A stretch of 64,000 nt of DNA from Edaphobacter bradus (lineage in GTDB: Bacteria > Acidobacteriota > Terriglobia > Terriglobales > Acidobacteriaceae), in the NCBI RefSeq assembly GCF_025685645.1, contig NZ_JAGSYF010000003.1, positions 372,001 to 436,000 of the forward strand, written 5' to 3'. A program made the translations under genes and the position numbers. The notes below the pieces were generated by a model. That model made no database searches. It was not told the DNA's origin and saw nothing but the letters and a program-made list of their open reading frames with translations. Of this stretch, positions 36,301 through 44,441 are shown piece by piece. The first letter of the stretch is position 1, and every line of letters starts with the position of its first letter.

Positions 36301-36744
36301 GTCACTGTCTCTTCGCCGGCAAACTACTCAAGCACGGTGAATGCTTTTACCGGCGCGGCACGCCCCAACCAACTCCGTCCGCTGAAGGTCGTCAACCGTT
36401 CCATCAATGCTTACTACGGCACTGCGGTACAAGGTACTTCCTGCGGTCCTAATCAGGATGATGGAAACTGCGTCTATGCCCAGCAGCCCAACAATGCCTT
36501 TGGTACGGTTCGCCCGGGCTCACTCCGCGCTCCTAGCTTCCAGAACATTGACATGACGGTTGCAAAGAAATTCATAATCTGGCGTGAGCATCGCGTGGAT
36601 TTCCGCGCTGATTTCTTCAATGCCTTCAACATTGCCGACTACGCTCCGCCAGATAGTGGTATGACTGACTCCAACTTCGGCCAGATCACTGGCACTGTAA
36701 GCAACAGTCGTTCCATTCAGCTAGCACTGAAATATGCATTCTAG
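33382..36744 (+). CDS. Oar-type TonB-dependent receptor with N-terminal carboxypeptidase-regulatory domain (1)
   Basis: Outer-membrane transporter of 1120 residues. A signal peptide (about 1-22) is followed by a CarboxypepD_reg beta-sandwich (GAIRGIITDPTGAIVPKATV). Next are a plug domain (INSIPLNGRDFSQL, then NGNRQQSNNYLLDGQEIN) and a long beta-barrel ending in an aromatic residue (QLALKYAF), as required for outer-membrane insertion. No SusD-like partner is encoded, which is normal for acidobacterial Oar-like receptors. The ATG at 33382 has GAGGCAATCC upstream. A strong terminator hairpin follows. Ligand unknown; the setting among glycosidases suggests oligosaccharides. Confidence 0.93.
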   Translation: MKRSCLLIIALFLLVSLPGIAQTVTGAIRGIITDPTGAIVPKATVTAVNVATGVATVAQTNQAGEYAIRFLQIGQYKLAVEAPGFTTAKYGPFSLEIDQTAKIDIPLKVGATTTTVEVSDQLQPILNTEGATLGETFTENTINSIPLNGRDFSQLTVFTPGAVAPGFSSFGMSDSTERAVDANTEVSVNGNRQQSNNYLLDGQEINENINNTIGYNPSPDALAQIRVIASNANAEFGNVNGGTVLAVMKSGGNQFHGSIFAFLKNYNLDANSWSNDNNVIPVPKNSYTATQFGGTFGGPIIKDKLFFFMDYEGFRYHGAGLTTASVAPAAFRTGDLSSLISTLGIQLYDTQTIDPITGQPKAYANNKLTITNPVALYLFSHPNAYPLPNHPTSDPLGIYNNFIGPSGSFARNDQGDVKIDWHLHANDAFSFRYSQAYAQDGQTADPLPVQFPIANNYPDHFFNSNWVHTFSSAIVNSFTANYGRIRFNNGVSTDPSGIFGLTGNQRVGIPGNPQQTAGFSAQNFNGTGGTGFPSGFGTNPSPEIFIDNVFGYSDSLTWQKGRHLMKFGAEFIRYQQNSFYPGNDGELGAFNYTGGYTANPYATNSTLYPFADFLLDRVQDVQIGAVTGRTGQRQWRDGIFAQDDFKVRPNLTLNLGLRWEFDQPIYEVNNKMANINMQTKQIEHAGVGGNSRALYDSTYTQFQPRVGFAYQPMTRVVLRGGYGISSYLEGTGANLRLTQNPPFHTDFEQTGQNPSTADGYSPGVFYQASNGFPTSTVPTTTFYVWPKDLKAAITQEFSLTTEYQIGTSSSFQLGYVGIVGHHLTDPYWGNQLTSPGATAPYANIVGQGGIIKITQTESASSYNALQAVFRQHLTAGFELTANYTYSHSLTDDIGFYGVSNIYSGQYYQQNAYDMRSEWGPAGMDTRHNISVTGVYDLPFGRGKRFGATSNYIVDTVLGGWRLSGAQVYYSGFPVTVSSPANYSSTVNAFTGAARPNQLRPLKVVNRSINAYYGTAVQGTSCGPNQDDGNCVYAQQPNNAFGTVRPGSLRAPSFQNIDMTVAKKFIIWREHRVDFRADFFNAFNIADYAPPDSGMTDSNFGQITGTVSNSRSIQLALKYAF

Positions 36745-36801
36745 TGGTTTATTTCGCTCTTCAGTATGCATTTTCCAGATAGGATTCCCTTCAATGCCTA
36801 T

Positions 36802-36836
36802 GCTGCAGCCGAAATCAGGCTGCAGCGTTTCTTTTA
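36802..36836 (+). terminator. intrinsic terminator after the first receptor gene
   Basis: Perfect 9-bp stem GCTGCAGCC / GGCTGCAGC with loop GAAATCA, followed by GTTTCTTTT. It lies between convergent genes (receptor and amidohydrolase); the T-run suits transcripts of the plus strand. Confidence 0.85.
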
Positions 36837-36929
36837 GAGGGAGCGATGGTTGCTTTTGTATGCGCTGATTGTGCAATGGATGTGGAGCGCATCCGCGATG
36901 AGGTTGTTGGCCCAACCCCTAGCCTCCTC

Positions 36930-38210
36930 CTATTGAGCCACAAGCGTATGTTCGATAACGGCAGTGGCGGAACAGTCCTTGTAAAGCGCACCTTCCTTCA
37001 TGATTACGTGCAGGTTTTTCTCATGCACAACGACGTCAAGATCTTCCAACGGATCCCCATCCACCAGAAGCAGATCTGCCAGGTAGCCTTCCTTGATCTG
37101 GCCGAGTTCGTTGCCCAAGCCCATTACCTGCCCACCAATGCGTGTGCCGCATTGCAGCGCTTCGTTCGGTGAGAAGCCGAGGAGATCGACAAAATGCTTG
37201 AGGTCTCGCGCATTGTCACCCTGAGGCGATTGGGCGAATCCGTAGTCTCCTCCGATGAGAATGCGTACGCCTCGCTTGCGCAGCTCTGTATACACGGCGG
37301 CAGTGGACTCGATGACGCGTTCCATAGTTCGTCCAATCTCAGAATCGCGACGAAAGCCAAACGGCTCACCCTCGTAGAGCGTGCCATAGATGATCCCAAT
37401 CGCGGGTCCCACAAAGATCCGGTCCTTCGCGGATTCCAGCATATCGATCGCTTCCTCGTCCGCAGATTCGCAGTGATAGATTACATCCACACCGCAACGG
37501 ACGGCGCGCTTCACCGCTTCTGCCGCACGGGCGTGGCAGTTGACCTTCTTGCCGAAATCGCGCGCAGTATTGACGGCCGTCTGTACCTCTTCCTCGGTCA
37601 TCACGGTGAGGCCGCCGTGGGCGGCCGGGCTGAGATCATCGCCCGAAATATTCACCTTGATATTGTCGACGCCTTCACGGCAGCAGAGACGAATCGCCTT
37701 CTTGATCTCTTCCTTGCCGTCGGCGATCAGCCCAAAGCTCTCGTAGTACATGTGTGCTTTGCGCTCATCGCCGAGACCGCCGGTCACCGTGATCTCCGGG
37801 CTTGCGGCGCGTATACGCGGCCCGGGCAGGCGGCCTGCATTCACTTCATTGCGGATAACGACATCGAGCCGCAGCTTGGAGGTGGCAGCGCTATAGCAGC
37901 TGGTGAAGCCATGATCGAGCAGCGTCTTCGCGTTCCGCATGGTGAGCAATACATGCTCTTCGGGAGGGATGTTCCCAAGGTCGGAATCATTGACAGCTCC
38001 GCCAAAGGAAATATGCGCATGACCTTCCACCAAGCCTGGCATCAGGGTCCGGCCTTTCGCGTCGATGACCAAGGCTCCATCTACGTTGGGATGGCCTGGC
38101 GCCCGGGCAATAGTCTTGATTCTGCTACCTTCGACAAGCACATCGGCCGGAAACGCGGCCGCGCCGCTGCCATCCCAAACACTGGCGCCGCGGAAGAGAA
38201 TTGGTTTCAT
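36930..38210 (-). CDS. metal-dependent amidohydrolase, imidazolonepropionase-like
   Basis: Amidohydrolase superfamily protein of 426 residues with the usual composite sandwich plus barrel. Metal-site motifs are LMPGLVEGHAHISFGG, KVNCHARAAEAVKRA and DVIYHCESADEEA. GYLADLLLVDGDPLEDL near the C-terminus is typical of the prolidase/imidazolonepropionase-like group, many members of which are Xaa-Pro or Xaa-Arg dipeptidases. The ATG at 38210 has a near-perfect ribosome site AAGGAGGT. It sits just downstream of an amino-acid permease remnant on the same strand, hinting at a former peptide or amino-acid degradation unit. Substrate unknown. Confidence 0.85.
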   Translation of the reverse strand: MKPILFRGASVWDGSGAAAFPADVLVEGSRIKTIARAPGHPNVDGALVIDAKGRTLMPGLVEGHAHISFGGAVNDSDLGNIPPEEHVLLTMRNAKTLLDHGFTSCYSAATSKLRLDVVIRNEVNAGRLPGPRIRAASPEITVTGGLGDERKAHMYYESFGLIADGKEEIKKAIRLCCREGVDNIKVNISGDDLSPAAHGGLTVMTEEEVQTAVNTARDFGKKVNCHARAAEAVKRAVRCGVDVIYHCESADEEAIDMLESAKDRIFVGPAIGIIYGTLYEGEPFGFRRDSEIGRTMERVIESTAAVYTELRKRGVRILIGGDYGFAQSPQGDNARDLKHFVDLLGFSPNEALQCGTRIGGQVMGLGNELGQIKEGYLADLLLVDGDPLEDLDVVVHEKNLHVIMKEGALYKDCSATAVIEHTLVAQ

Positions 38211-38256
38211 CAGATGACCTCCTTGCGAGTTGCAAAAACTACCCAATAGATTCAGC

Positions 38257-38545
38257 TTACTGATCGGCTACATACGCGCCGATGCGACCCGCCAGGTCAG
38301 GCGACAGCTGCGCCATCACGATGCCATAGACCTCGAACAGGGCGAGAGCACCGAGCGCGATCCAGGGGAAGACATTGAAGGGCCAAGTCTGGCCTGGTTG
38401 GATAGGACCCCGCGGCGGAAGCAACATGATCAGCGTACCGGCAATTGGCAGCAGCACATGACGCAAGATCTCAAGTTCGCTGCGATGGTATCGGGTCACG
38501 TAGACCGGAAGAGCAAGATTCGTGAGCATGTAAACCCGAATCCGG
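38257..38545 (-). pseudogene. C-terminal remnant of an APC-family amino acid permease
   Basis: The minus strand encodes LALPVYVTRYHRSE, then LLPIAGTLIMLLPPRG, FPWIALGALALFEVYG and RIGAYVADQ with its stop. This matches the last two helices and tail of APC-superfamily amino-acid permeases. Everything upstream of the TNLALPVY segment, i.e. about ten helices, is missing, and the sequence in front of it shows no membrane character. An open frame continues to 38685 but its first part is unrelated. The fragment lies 46 bases from the amidohydrolase start, as expected for an old operon. Confidence 0.7.
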
Positions 38546-38701
38546 ACCCGCAACCGCCAGTCCTTCCTGCTCTCCGCGAGTGAATGCGGCAAATCGCATG
38601 AACATCGCCTTTCAGTATTTTGGCGGTACTTTAGAGGGGCCTCGAGTCGATTCTCGACGTCTGTATCAAATTCAACATGACCCACAATTGTATATTTGTC
38701 A

Positions 38702-39559
38702 ATGAATAATATATTTTCTCAGAATGTGCAGTACGATAGCTCTACGGAAAAACCCGGATGGAATGCGCCGATGAACAAAGAGTCTTCAGCGAACATGACC
38801 CAGGGAGCCTATGAGGCCCTGCGCGCAGATCTGCTCGCTTGCCGCATCGTTCCCGGGAGAAAGCTGAAGATCCAGGAGCTGTGCGGTCGGTTTTCAGTCA
38901 GTTTGGGAGCAATTCGCGAGGCATTGTCGCGCCTGACCGCCGAGGGCTTGGTAGTCGCCGAACCGCAGCGGGGTTTTCGTGCTGCCCCCATTTCAGCAGC
39001 CGATCTCACGGATTTGACGATGGTGCGTATCGAGATCGATAGCCTCTGCCTCAGGCGGGCGATTCAGTTCGGCGACGTGGATTGGGAAGCGCGGCTAGTC
39101 GCGGCGGCGCACCGGCTGGCACGCACACGCGAACGTGCTTCAGACGATCCCGCGCGCTTAAGTGAAGAATGGGTGGAAGCACACGCAGCATTTCATCTCG
39201 CGCTGGTGGATGGCTGCGATAGTCTCTGGCTATTGCATCTGCACAATCTTCTGTATGCACAGAGCGAGCGCTATCGGCGGCTATCGGTGCCCTTCTCCAC
39301 CAAAAGCCGTAACGTGGACGAGGAGCACCGGGCCATCGTAAGCGCCACGCTAGCGCGTGACGCTGAAGCCGCAGTGCGGCTGCTCGCGTCACATCTGGGC
39401 GCCACGACTCGCATCCTGCTGGATGCGGAAGTAGAAGGACGAAAGCTGCTGGAAGATGTGCAGGAAAGCGTCAACAACACTGCTATCAGGCGAAGCATGC
39501 CGATTGGTATTCCAGCCTCGGACGCAAACAGCATCCTGCACACATCTTCCAAGCCATGA
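38702..39559 (+). CDS. GntR family transcriptional regulator, FCD (FadR) subfamily
   Basis: DNA-binding regulator of 285 residues. The winged helix is AYEALRADLLACRIVPGRKL, followed by FSVSLGAIREALSRLTAEGLV; the FCD ligand-binding domain occupies about 95-235 with the metal-binding histidine pattern in AFHLALVDGCDS and EEHRAIVSA. The start is uncertain: ATG 38702 or a downstream ATG near 38771. Its stop overlaps the start of the GH9 gene (ATGA), so the regulator and enzyme are translationally coupled. An AT-rich element with ATTG and CAAT arms (ATTGTATATTTGTCAAT) overlaps the proposed start and could be an autoregulatory site. Confidence 0.9.
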   Translation: MNNIFSQNVQYDSSTEKPGWNAPMNKESSANMTQGAYEALRADLLACRIVPGRKLKIQELCGRFSVSLGAIREALSRLTAEGLVVAEPQRGFRAAPISAADLTDLTMVRIEIDSLCLRRAIQFGDVDWEARLVAAAHRLARTRERASDDPARLSEEWVEAHAAFHLALVDGCDSLWLLHLHNLLYAQSERYRRLSVPFSTKSRNVDEEHRAIVSATLARDAEAAVRLLASHLGATTRILLDAEVEGRKLLEDVQESVNNTAIRRSMPIGIPASDANSILHTSSKP

Positions 39560-41439
39560 GAGAGGTCCACAAGCTGTATATGAAGATGTTTGGAGTGACC
39601 CGAAGCATTCTCATCGCCTGCTGCGCGACTGCTTTCGGCATCACTTTATCCGCCCAGAACGCTGAGAACACTTTAAACCGCATCACTGTCCTCGTCGACC
39701 AGGTCGGCTATGAAACCAATGCGCCCAAACTCGCCATTATTCGCGGAAGCTCAAGCAATCACCCAACGGAGTTTTCTCTGCAGGACGAAGTTTCCAATAA
39801 GACAGTTCTCACTGGCGCGCTGTCCTCCGCTGGAAAGGTTGCGCACTGGAGCGGCACCTATTGGATCGCTGATTTTTCTGGGTGGAAGCAGACCGGACAC
39901 TACGCGCTTCGCATACGGAGCGAAGCAGGCGAGGTGACTTCATGCGCTTTTGTGATCGATGACAATCTGCTTGAGCGCAGCACGCTTTCCGATGTTATCT
40001 ACTACTTCAAAGGCCAACGCTCCACTGGTTTGATCGATCGCGCCGACAGCCATCTAAAGCTGCCTCCAGGGCAAACTGGATTTGTCGATGCACACGGCGG
40101 ATGGTATGACGCAACGGGAGATTATGGCATTCATCTCTCGCATCAGAATCCGACCTCATACTTCAATCCACAACAGATGCCGCTCGTGGCGTGGACGCTG
40201 CTCAAGAGCTACGAGTCGCTCGTCGTGCGCAAGGACGACAACTTCAGCGAATACGAGCGGCGCATTTTGGATGAGGGCCTCTTCGGCGCTGACTATCTAA
40301 CACGCATCAAGCGCCCCGGTGGGTCCTTTTACGAGAGCATCACCGCGCCCGGCCGCGAGAAGCTCGCGCAGGATCGCGCAATCGGCAACCCCAACTGGCG
40401 CACACAAATCAAGAAAAACGACACCGACTCCACCGAGGTCGGCAGCGCAAACCGGCCGCACTCCTATGAGGCAAGCTTTCGCGCCGGCGGTGGCATGTCC
40501 ATCGCGGCACTCGCACTGGCCGGCACCATGCCAATCGACGGGGACATCCCACGCGCGACCTATCTTAGGACAGCCGAGGAGGCCTTTGCCTTTCTCGACG
40601 CGCACAATCGCGAGTTGCTCAACGACGGCAACGAGAACATTCTCGATGACTACTGCGCACTGCTGGCCGCCACCGAACTCTACCGCGCCACGCACAAAGA
40701 TGCTTATCGAACCGCAGCGAAACGCCGCGCCGAAAACCTGCTTCAGCGCCTCACCACCGCCAACGGCCACCGCGACTACTGGCGCGCGGATGATGGGATA
40801 CGTCCCTTTTTTCACCCCTCCGATGCTGGCCTGCCCGTCGTCAGCCTTCTGGAATACGCAACAATCGCGCCTGAGGATGATCGTGTTCGAGTCCTTGAAG
40901 CAGTGAGACGCTCGCTCGACTCGGAGATGGAGACCACCGCCGAGGTCAATAACCCCTTCGGCTATGCGCGTCAACTGGTGCGTTTTGGAAATGGGCAAGT
41001 GCGTACTGCATTCTTTTTTCCTCATGATACTGAAGCCGCACCGTGGTGGCAGGGCGAAAATGCGCGTCTGGCTTCACTCGCCTCTGCTGCGCGCCTCGCG
41101 GCTCCCTACTTCGGTGGCGATCCAGCCTTCCACGCTCGCCTTGAGGAGTATGCATGGAATCAGTTGCACTGGATACTCGGACGCAATCCCTTCGATGCCA
41201 GCATGCTGGGTGGCAGCGGCCACAACCAAGCCCCCTATATGTTCTTCCGCTCGTACAAATACGCCAACGCTCCAGGAGCGATCGTCAACGGCATCACTAG
41301 CGCGCTCAACGATCCTGATGGAATCGCATGGAATGAAGGCTTCGCTATCACCGGCAAGGATGAAGACTGGCGCTGGTCAGAGGAGTGGCTGCCCCACGCA
41401 GCCTGGTACCTCTACGCCATCAGCCTGCCGCACGAGTAA
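39556..41439 (+). CDS. secreted glycoside hydrolase family 9 enzyme
   Basis: Two-domain GH9 protein of 627 residues. After a signal peptide (about 12-33) comes the immunoglobulin-like CelD_N domain (TVLVDQVGYETNAPKLAI), then the (alpha/alpha)6 catalytic domain. The nucleophile-side motif is GGWYDATGDYG (D185, D189), with one residue more than the standard DAGD. The C-terminal segment WSEEWLPHAAW carries the probable acid glutamate. YFNPQQMPLVAW next to the motif resembles GH9 exo-acting beta-glucosaminidases as well as glucosidases, so endo-cellulase action should not be assumed. It is co-translated with the GntR regulator upstream. Confidence 0.85.
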   Translation: MREVHKLYMKMFGVTRSILIACCATAFGITLSAQNAENTLNRITVLVDQVGYETNAPKLAIIRGSSSNHPTEFSLQDEVSNKTVLTGALSSAGKVAHWSGTYWIADFSGWKQTGHYALRIRSEAGEVTSCAFVIDDNLLERSTLSDVIYYFKGQRSTGLIDRADSHLKLPPGQTGFVDAHGGWYDATGDYGIHLSHQNPTSYFNPQQMPLVAWTLLKSYESLVVRKDDNFSEYERRILDEGLFGADYLTRIKRPGGSFYESITAPGREKLAQDRAIGNPNWRTQIKKNDTDSTEVGSANRPHSYEASFRAGGGMSIAALALAGTMPIDGDIPRATYLRTAEEAFAFLDAHNRELLNDGNENILDDYCALLAATELYRATHKDAYRTAAKRRAENLLQRLTTANGHRDYWRADDGIRPFFHPSDAGLPVVSLLEYATIAPEDDRVRVLEAVRRSLDSEMETTAEVNNPFGYARQLVRFGNGQVRTAFFFPHDTEAAPWWQGENARLASLASAARLAAPYFGGDPAFHARLEEYAWNQLHWILGRNPFDASMLGGSGHNQAPYMFFRSYKYANAPGAIVNGITSALNDPDGIAWNEGFAITGKDEDWRWSEEWLPHAAWYLYAISLPHE

Positions 41440-41455
41440 TGAAGCACGCTGGCCC

Positions 41456-42571
41456 TCAGTGCGGAGTCGACGCAAGAATGTCGAGGCTCAACGTCGCCGG
41501 AGTCGAGCCTGGCTTTAGATCGCCGAAGTTCTCTGAGTAGAGATGTCCGCTGGCCGCATCCACCGCAAGCCCAAACGGATGCTCACCCGTAGTCATCGTC
41601 GCAGTGACAGTATTTGTAGCGCCGTCGATCGCTGTGACCGTGTTGCTGTACGTATTCGCAATATAGACCTTGTTCGCCTTTGCATCGACGGCTATGGCCT
41701 GTGGCCCTTCCCCGGTTTGGATGGTGGCAATCGCTGCATCATTGTTGCCATCCACAACAGTCACGCTGTCGTCGCCGTAATTCACGGCATAAACGCGATT
41801 GGTTGCGAGATTGATCTGAACAGCGCACGGCATCTTGCCCGTTGGAATATCCGTGCTCTTGCCGGTAGCCAGGTCGATGGCCTGTAGCGCATTCGTTCCT
41901 ATGTGCGTCACATACATTTTGCCTGTCGACTCGTTGATAGCAAATCCCCACACATGGCCGCCAGTGGTGATCTTCGACTGCGCGTTGCTGGCGCCGTCCA
42001 GCACTGTCAACTGGGTGCCTTCATAGCCGAGAAGATAGACCTTATCGGTTTTTGCATTGACCGCAATTGCGTCAGCTGAGCCAGCTTTCACCTGCACTAC
42101 GTCGCGCGTCGCTCCGTCGACGACCGTCAGTGCATCGCTGAAGGTATGCGAGACGTAGATCCTGTTGGTCTTGGGATTTACAGCTATCGCGTAAGGGAGA
42201 TGCCCAACATCAATCGTTGCGCGCGGCACATCCGTCGCGCCATCAATTTCAGTCACCGTACCGCTGCCCACATTTGCAACGTAGATGGTGTTGGTCGCCT
42301 CATTGATGGCAAGTGAAACCGGCTCCTTACCTGCGGAAATTGTAGCCGTGGCATTGCTCGACGCGTAGATCACCGTGACCACTCCGGCCGACGAATCCAC
42401 TGCGTATACCTTGCCCGTCGCCCGGTTCGCAACAATCGCATATGGGCTGATCAACTGGCCTCGCGCCTCCGGCTCCTGCGCCGTTGACTTGAACACCAGT
42501 AGCGGGACCGTAAGGATGGCAGTTCCCGTCGCAACTCTCAAGAGCGTTTTTTGAATCGATTGCGGCCTCAT
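41456..42571 (-). CDS. secreted YVTN/YncE-type beta-propeller protein
   Basis: Periplasmic or extracellular seven-bladed beta-propeller of 371 residues, built from about seven repeats of ~42 residues that contain TNRIYVSH, TNTIYVAN, ANKVYIANTYSNTVTAIDGA and similar. A signal peptide spans about 1-31. The ATG at 42571 has CAGGAGTT upstream. Such propellers usually act as binding or scaffold proteins and no catalytic residues are expected. It is divergent from the ThuA-like gene at 42761 and converges on the GH9 gene with 16 bases between them. Confidence 0.88.
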   Translation of the reverse strand: MRPQSIQKTLLRVATGTAILTVPLLVFKSTAQEPEARGQLISPYAIVANRATGKVYAVDSSAGVVTVIYASSNATATISAGKEPVSLAINEATNTIYVANVGSGTVTEIDGATDVPRATIDVGHLPYAIAVNPKTNRIYVSHTFSDALTVVDGATRDVVQVKAGSADAIAVNAKTDKVYLLGYEGTQLTVLDGASNAQSKITTGGHVWGFAINESTGKMYVTHIGTNALQAIDLATGKSTDIPTGKMPCAVQINLATNRVYAVNYGDDSVTVVDGNNDAAIATIQTGEGPQAIAVDAKANKVYIANTYSNTVTAIDGATNTVTATMTTGEHPFGLAVDAASGHLYSENFGDLKPGSTPATLSLDILASTPH

Positions 42572-42760
42572 GACGGAACTCCTGGCCACTTGGCCATTTC
42601 TATTGACGTACCGACTCATCCTAGGATACTTTGTAATGGTTCACAAGTATCTACTAGCATTACAATTGCCCAGAACGACGAGGGGGCGTTCCAGACTCTT
42701 TTTCTTTTGCCTCTCGAACACAACGCTTCAGTTCAAAGATGTTTACCACGTGGGGGAAAC

Positions 42761-43570
42761 ATGCCTTTCTCGCAAGTATCCTCGTCTTCGAATCGGCTCT
42801 TCCATGTCTTCCGCCGTTCCGTCCTCATGATGCTGATTGCATTCGCAACCACTTGTATGCTGCGTGCTCAGAATCCCGCTCCGAAATTTCGCGTCCTCGC
42901 CATCGCCGAGGCCGGCGGCATACACAGGCCCTTCGTCGATGCGGCGATGGCTTGGCTCGCCAAAGAAGCAAAGGAAGACAAACTCTCTATCGACTATATC
43001 GAAAATACGGATAAGATCGACGACGCATTCCTGGCGCAATACCAGCTCTTTATCCAGCTGAACTATCCGCCCTATGGCTGGAAACCCACCGCCGTTGCCG
43101 CATTTCAGAGGTACATTGACGAAGGCAAGGGGGGATGGATCGGTTTTCATCACGCAACCCTGCTCGGCGAGTTCGACGGCTATCCCATCTGGCCCTGGTT
43201 TCAGGACTTCATGGGCGGGATTCGATTCAAGAGCTACATCGCCACCTTTGTCTCCGGCAAGGTCAATGTCGAAGATAAAGCGCACCCCGCGATGAAAGGT
43301 CTGCCGCCTTCTTTCGAAATCAAGGATGAAGAGTTCTACACCTACGACAAATCGCCCCGTCCCAACGTACATGTATTAGCAAGTGTGGACGAGAACACCT
43401 ATACGCCAGACAGTAAGATCAAGATGGGCGATCACGCCGTGATCTGGACCAACCAGAGCAAGAAGGCGCGTAACATCTATATCTTCATGGGGCATCGTCC
43501 TGAGCACTTCCAAAACCCCGCATTTACTCAGCTCTTCCGCAACTCCATCCTGTGGGCGGCCAGCCAATGA
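42761..43570 (+). CDS. ThuA-like domain protein (1)
   Basis: Class I glutamine-amidotransferase-like fold protein of the ThuA family, 269 residues with an N-terminal export signal (about 15-35). Motifs are VLAIAEAGGIHRPFVDAA, KGGWIGFHHATL, WPWFQDFMGG and HPAMKGLPPSFEIKDEEFYTY, typical of ThuA-like proteins found beside sugar oxidoreductases. The catalytic function of the family is not firmly established; ThuA proteins act in trehalose and related disaccharide use. The ATG at 42761 follows GGGGGAAAC. Its stop overlaps the next gene (ATGA), giving a ThuA pair. Confidence 0.85.
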   Translation: MPFSQVSSSSNRLFHVFRRSVLMMLIAFATTCMLRAQNPAPKFRVLAIAEAGGIHRPFVDAAMAWLAKEAKEDKLSIDYIENTDKIDDAFLAQYQLFIQLNYPPYGWKPTAVAAFQRYIDEGKGGWIGFHHATLLGEFDGYPIWPWFQDFMGGIRFKSYIATFVSGKVNVEDKAHPAMKGLPPSFEIKDEEFYTYDKSPRPNVHVLASVDENTYTPDSKIKMGDHAVIWTNQSKKARNIYIFMGHRPEHFQNPAFTQLFRNSILWAASQ

Positions 43571-44337
43571 AGCGATGTCTGCTGGCAGCTCTCTTTGCGC
43601 CGGTACTGGCCTTGGCACTCGCGGCCCAGACACCCGCCGACCCGTCAATCCATGTGCTTGCGCTTTACTCAACCAATGTGGAGCCGGATCACGTTGATTT
43701 CGCACGTGGGGCGCTAGCCTTTCTTACAACCATTGCTGCCCGGGATCATTTTGCCGTTACACCCTCGACCAACTGGGGCAACCTTAACGACGCGACGCTC
43801 AAACAATACCAACTTGTTCTTTGGCTTGATGACTCTCCGCACTCCGAACAGCAGCGCACCAGTTTCGAGAAATACATGGCTTCAGGCGGAGGCTGGATGG
43901 GCTTTCATGCCGCGGGTTACAACGATCGCGATACCAAGTGGCCCTGGTTTGTCGACTTTCTCGGAGGTGCAGTTTTTTACACCAACAGTTGGCCTCCACT
44001 TCCGGCGAAGCTGATCATCGACGATCCTAGGCATCCAGTCGCCAAGGGACTGCCTGCCACCTTCGTGTCTCCAGCTAACGAATGGTATATCTGGCGGCCA
44101 AGCCCACGCCTCAACACCAACGTGAAAGTGCTTGCCACGCTTGGTCCCTCGAACTATCCGCTAGGATTCAAGGACGTTTTGCTCTCGGGCGATCTCCCGG
44201 TCATGTGGACTAACACGAAATTCAGGATGATCTATACGAATATGGGCCACGGAAACAAGAGTTTTGATAGCTCGACGCAGAATCAACTCTTCGAGAACTG
44301 CCTCGTCTGGCTTGGATCGAACGGTAAGAACAAATAG
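43567..44337 (+). CDS. ThuA-like domain protein (2)
   Basis: Second ThuA-like protein, 256 residues, exported (signal about 1-21). It shares the family segments GGGWMGFHAAGYND, WPWFVDFLGG, HPVAKGLPATF and MIYTNMGHGNKSF with the first copy but is clearly divergent from it, so the pair is an old duplication or two subunits. ATG overlaps the upstream stop by four bases. A downstream palindrome separates it from the GH116 gene. Confidence 0.86.
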   Translation: MKRCLLAALFAPVLALALAAQTPADPSIHVLALYSTNVEPDHVDFARGALAFLTTIAARDHFAVTPSTNWGNLNDATLKQYQLVLWLDDSPHSEQQRTSFEKYMASGGGWMGFHAAGYNDRDTKWPWFVDFLGGAVFYTNSWPPLPAKLIIDDPRHPVAKGLPATFVSPANEWYIWRPSPRLNTNVKVLATLGPSNYPLGFKDVLLSGDLPVMWTNTKFRMIYTNMGHGNKSFDSSTQNQLFENCLVWLGSNGKNK

Positions 44338-44364
44338 GCTGGGGTGACCTGATCGAGGACTGGC

Positions 44365-44378
44365 CCGCTATATAGCGG
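44365..44378. promoter_or_regulatory. perfect palindrome upstream of the GH116 gene
   Basis: CCGCTATATAGCGG, a perfect 14-base palindrome, 64 bases before the GH116 start. A second inverted repeat, AGAAC-N6-GTTCT, follows at 44384-44399. Both sit in the 104-base gap between the ThuA pair and GH116 and could be operator sites or a processing hairpin. Confidence 0.5.
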
Positions 44379-44441
44379 ATCTCAGAACAGAGTGGTTCTC
44401 GGAACACGTTTTCAATTCTGCGCTAAACACATGGAGGCTCC

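Noticed and set aside
36846..37172. Plus-strand open frame starting after the receptor terminator
   Set aside because: Mostly antisense to the amidohydrolase C-terminus and without homology.
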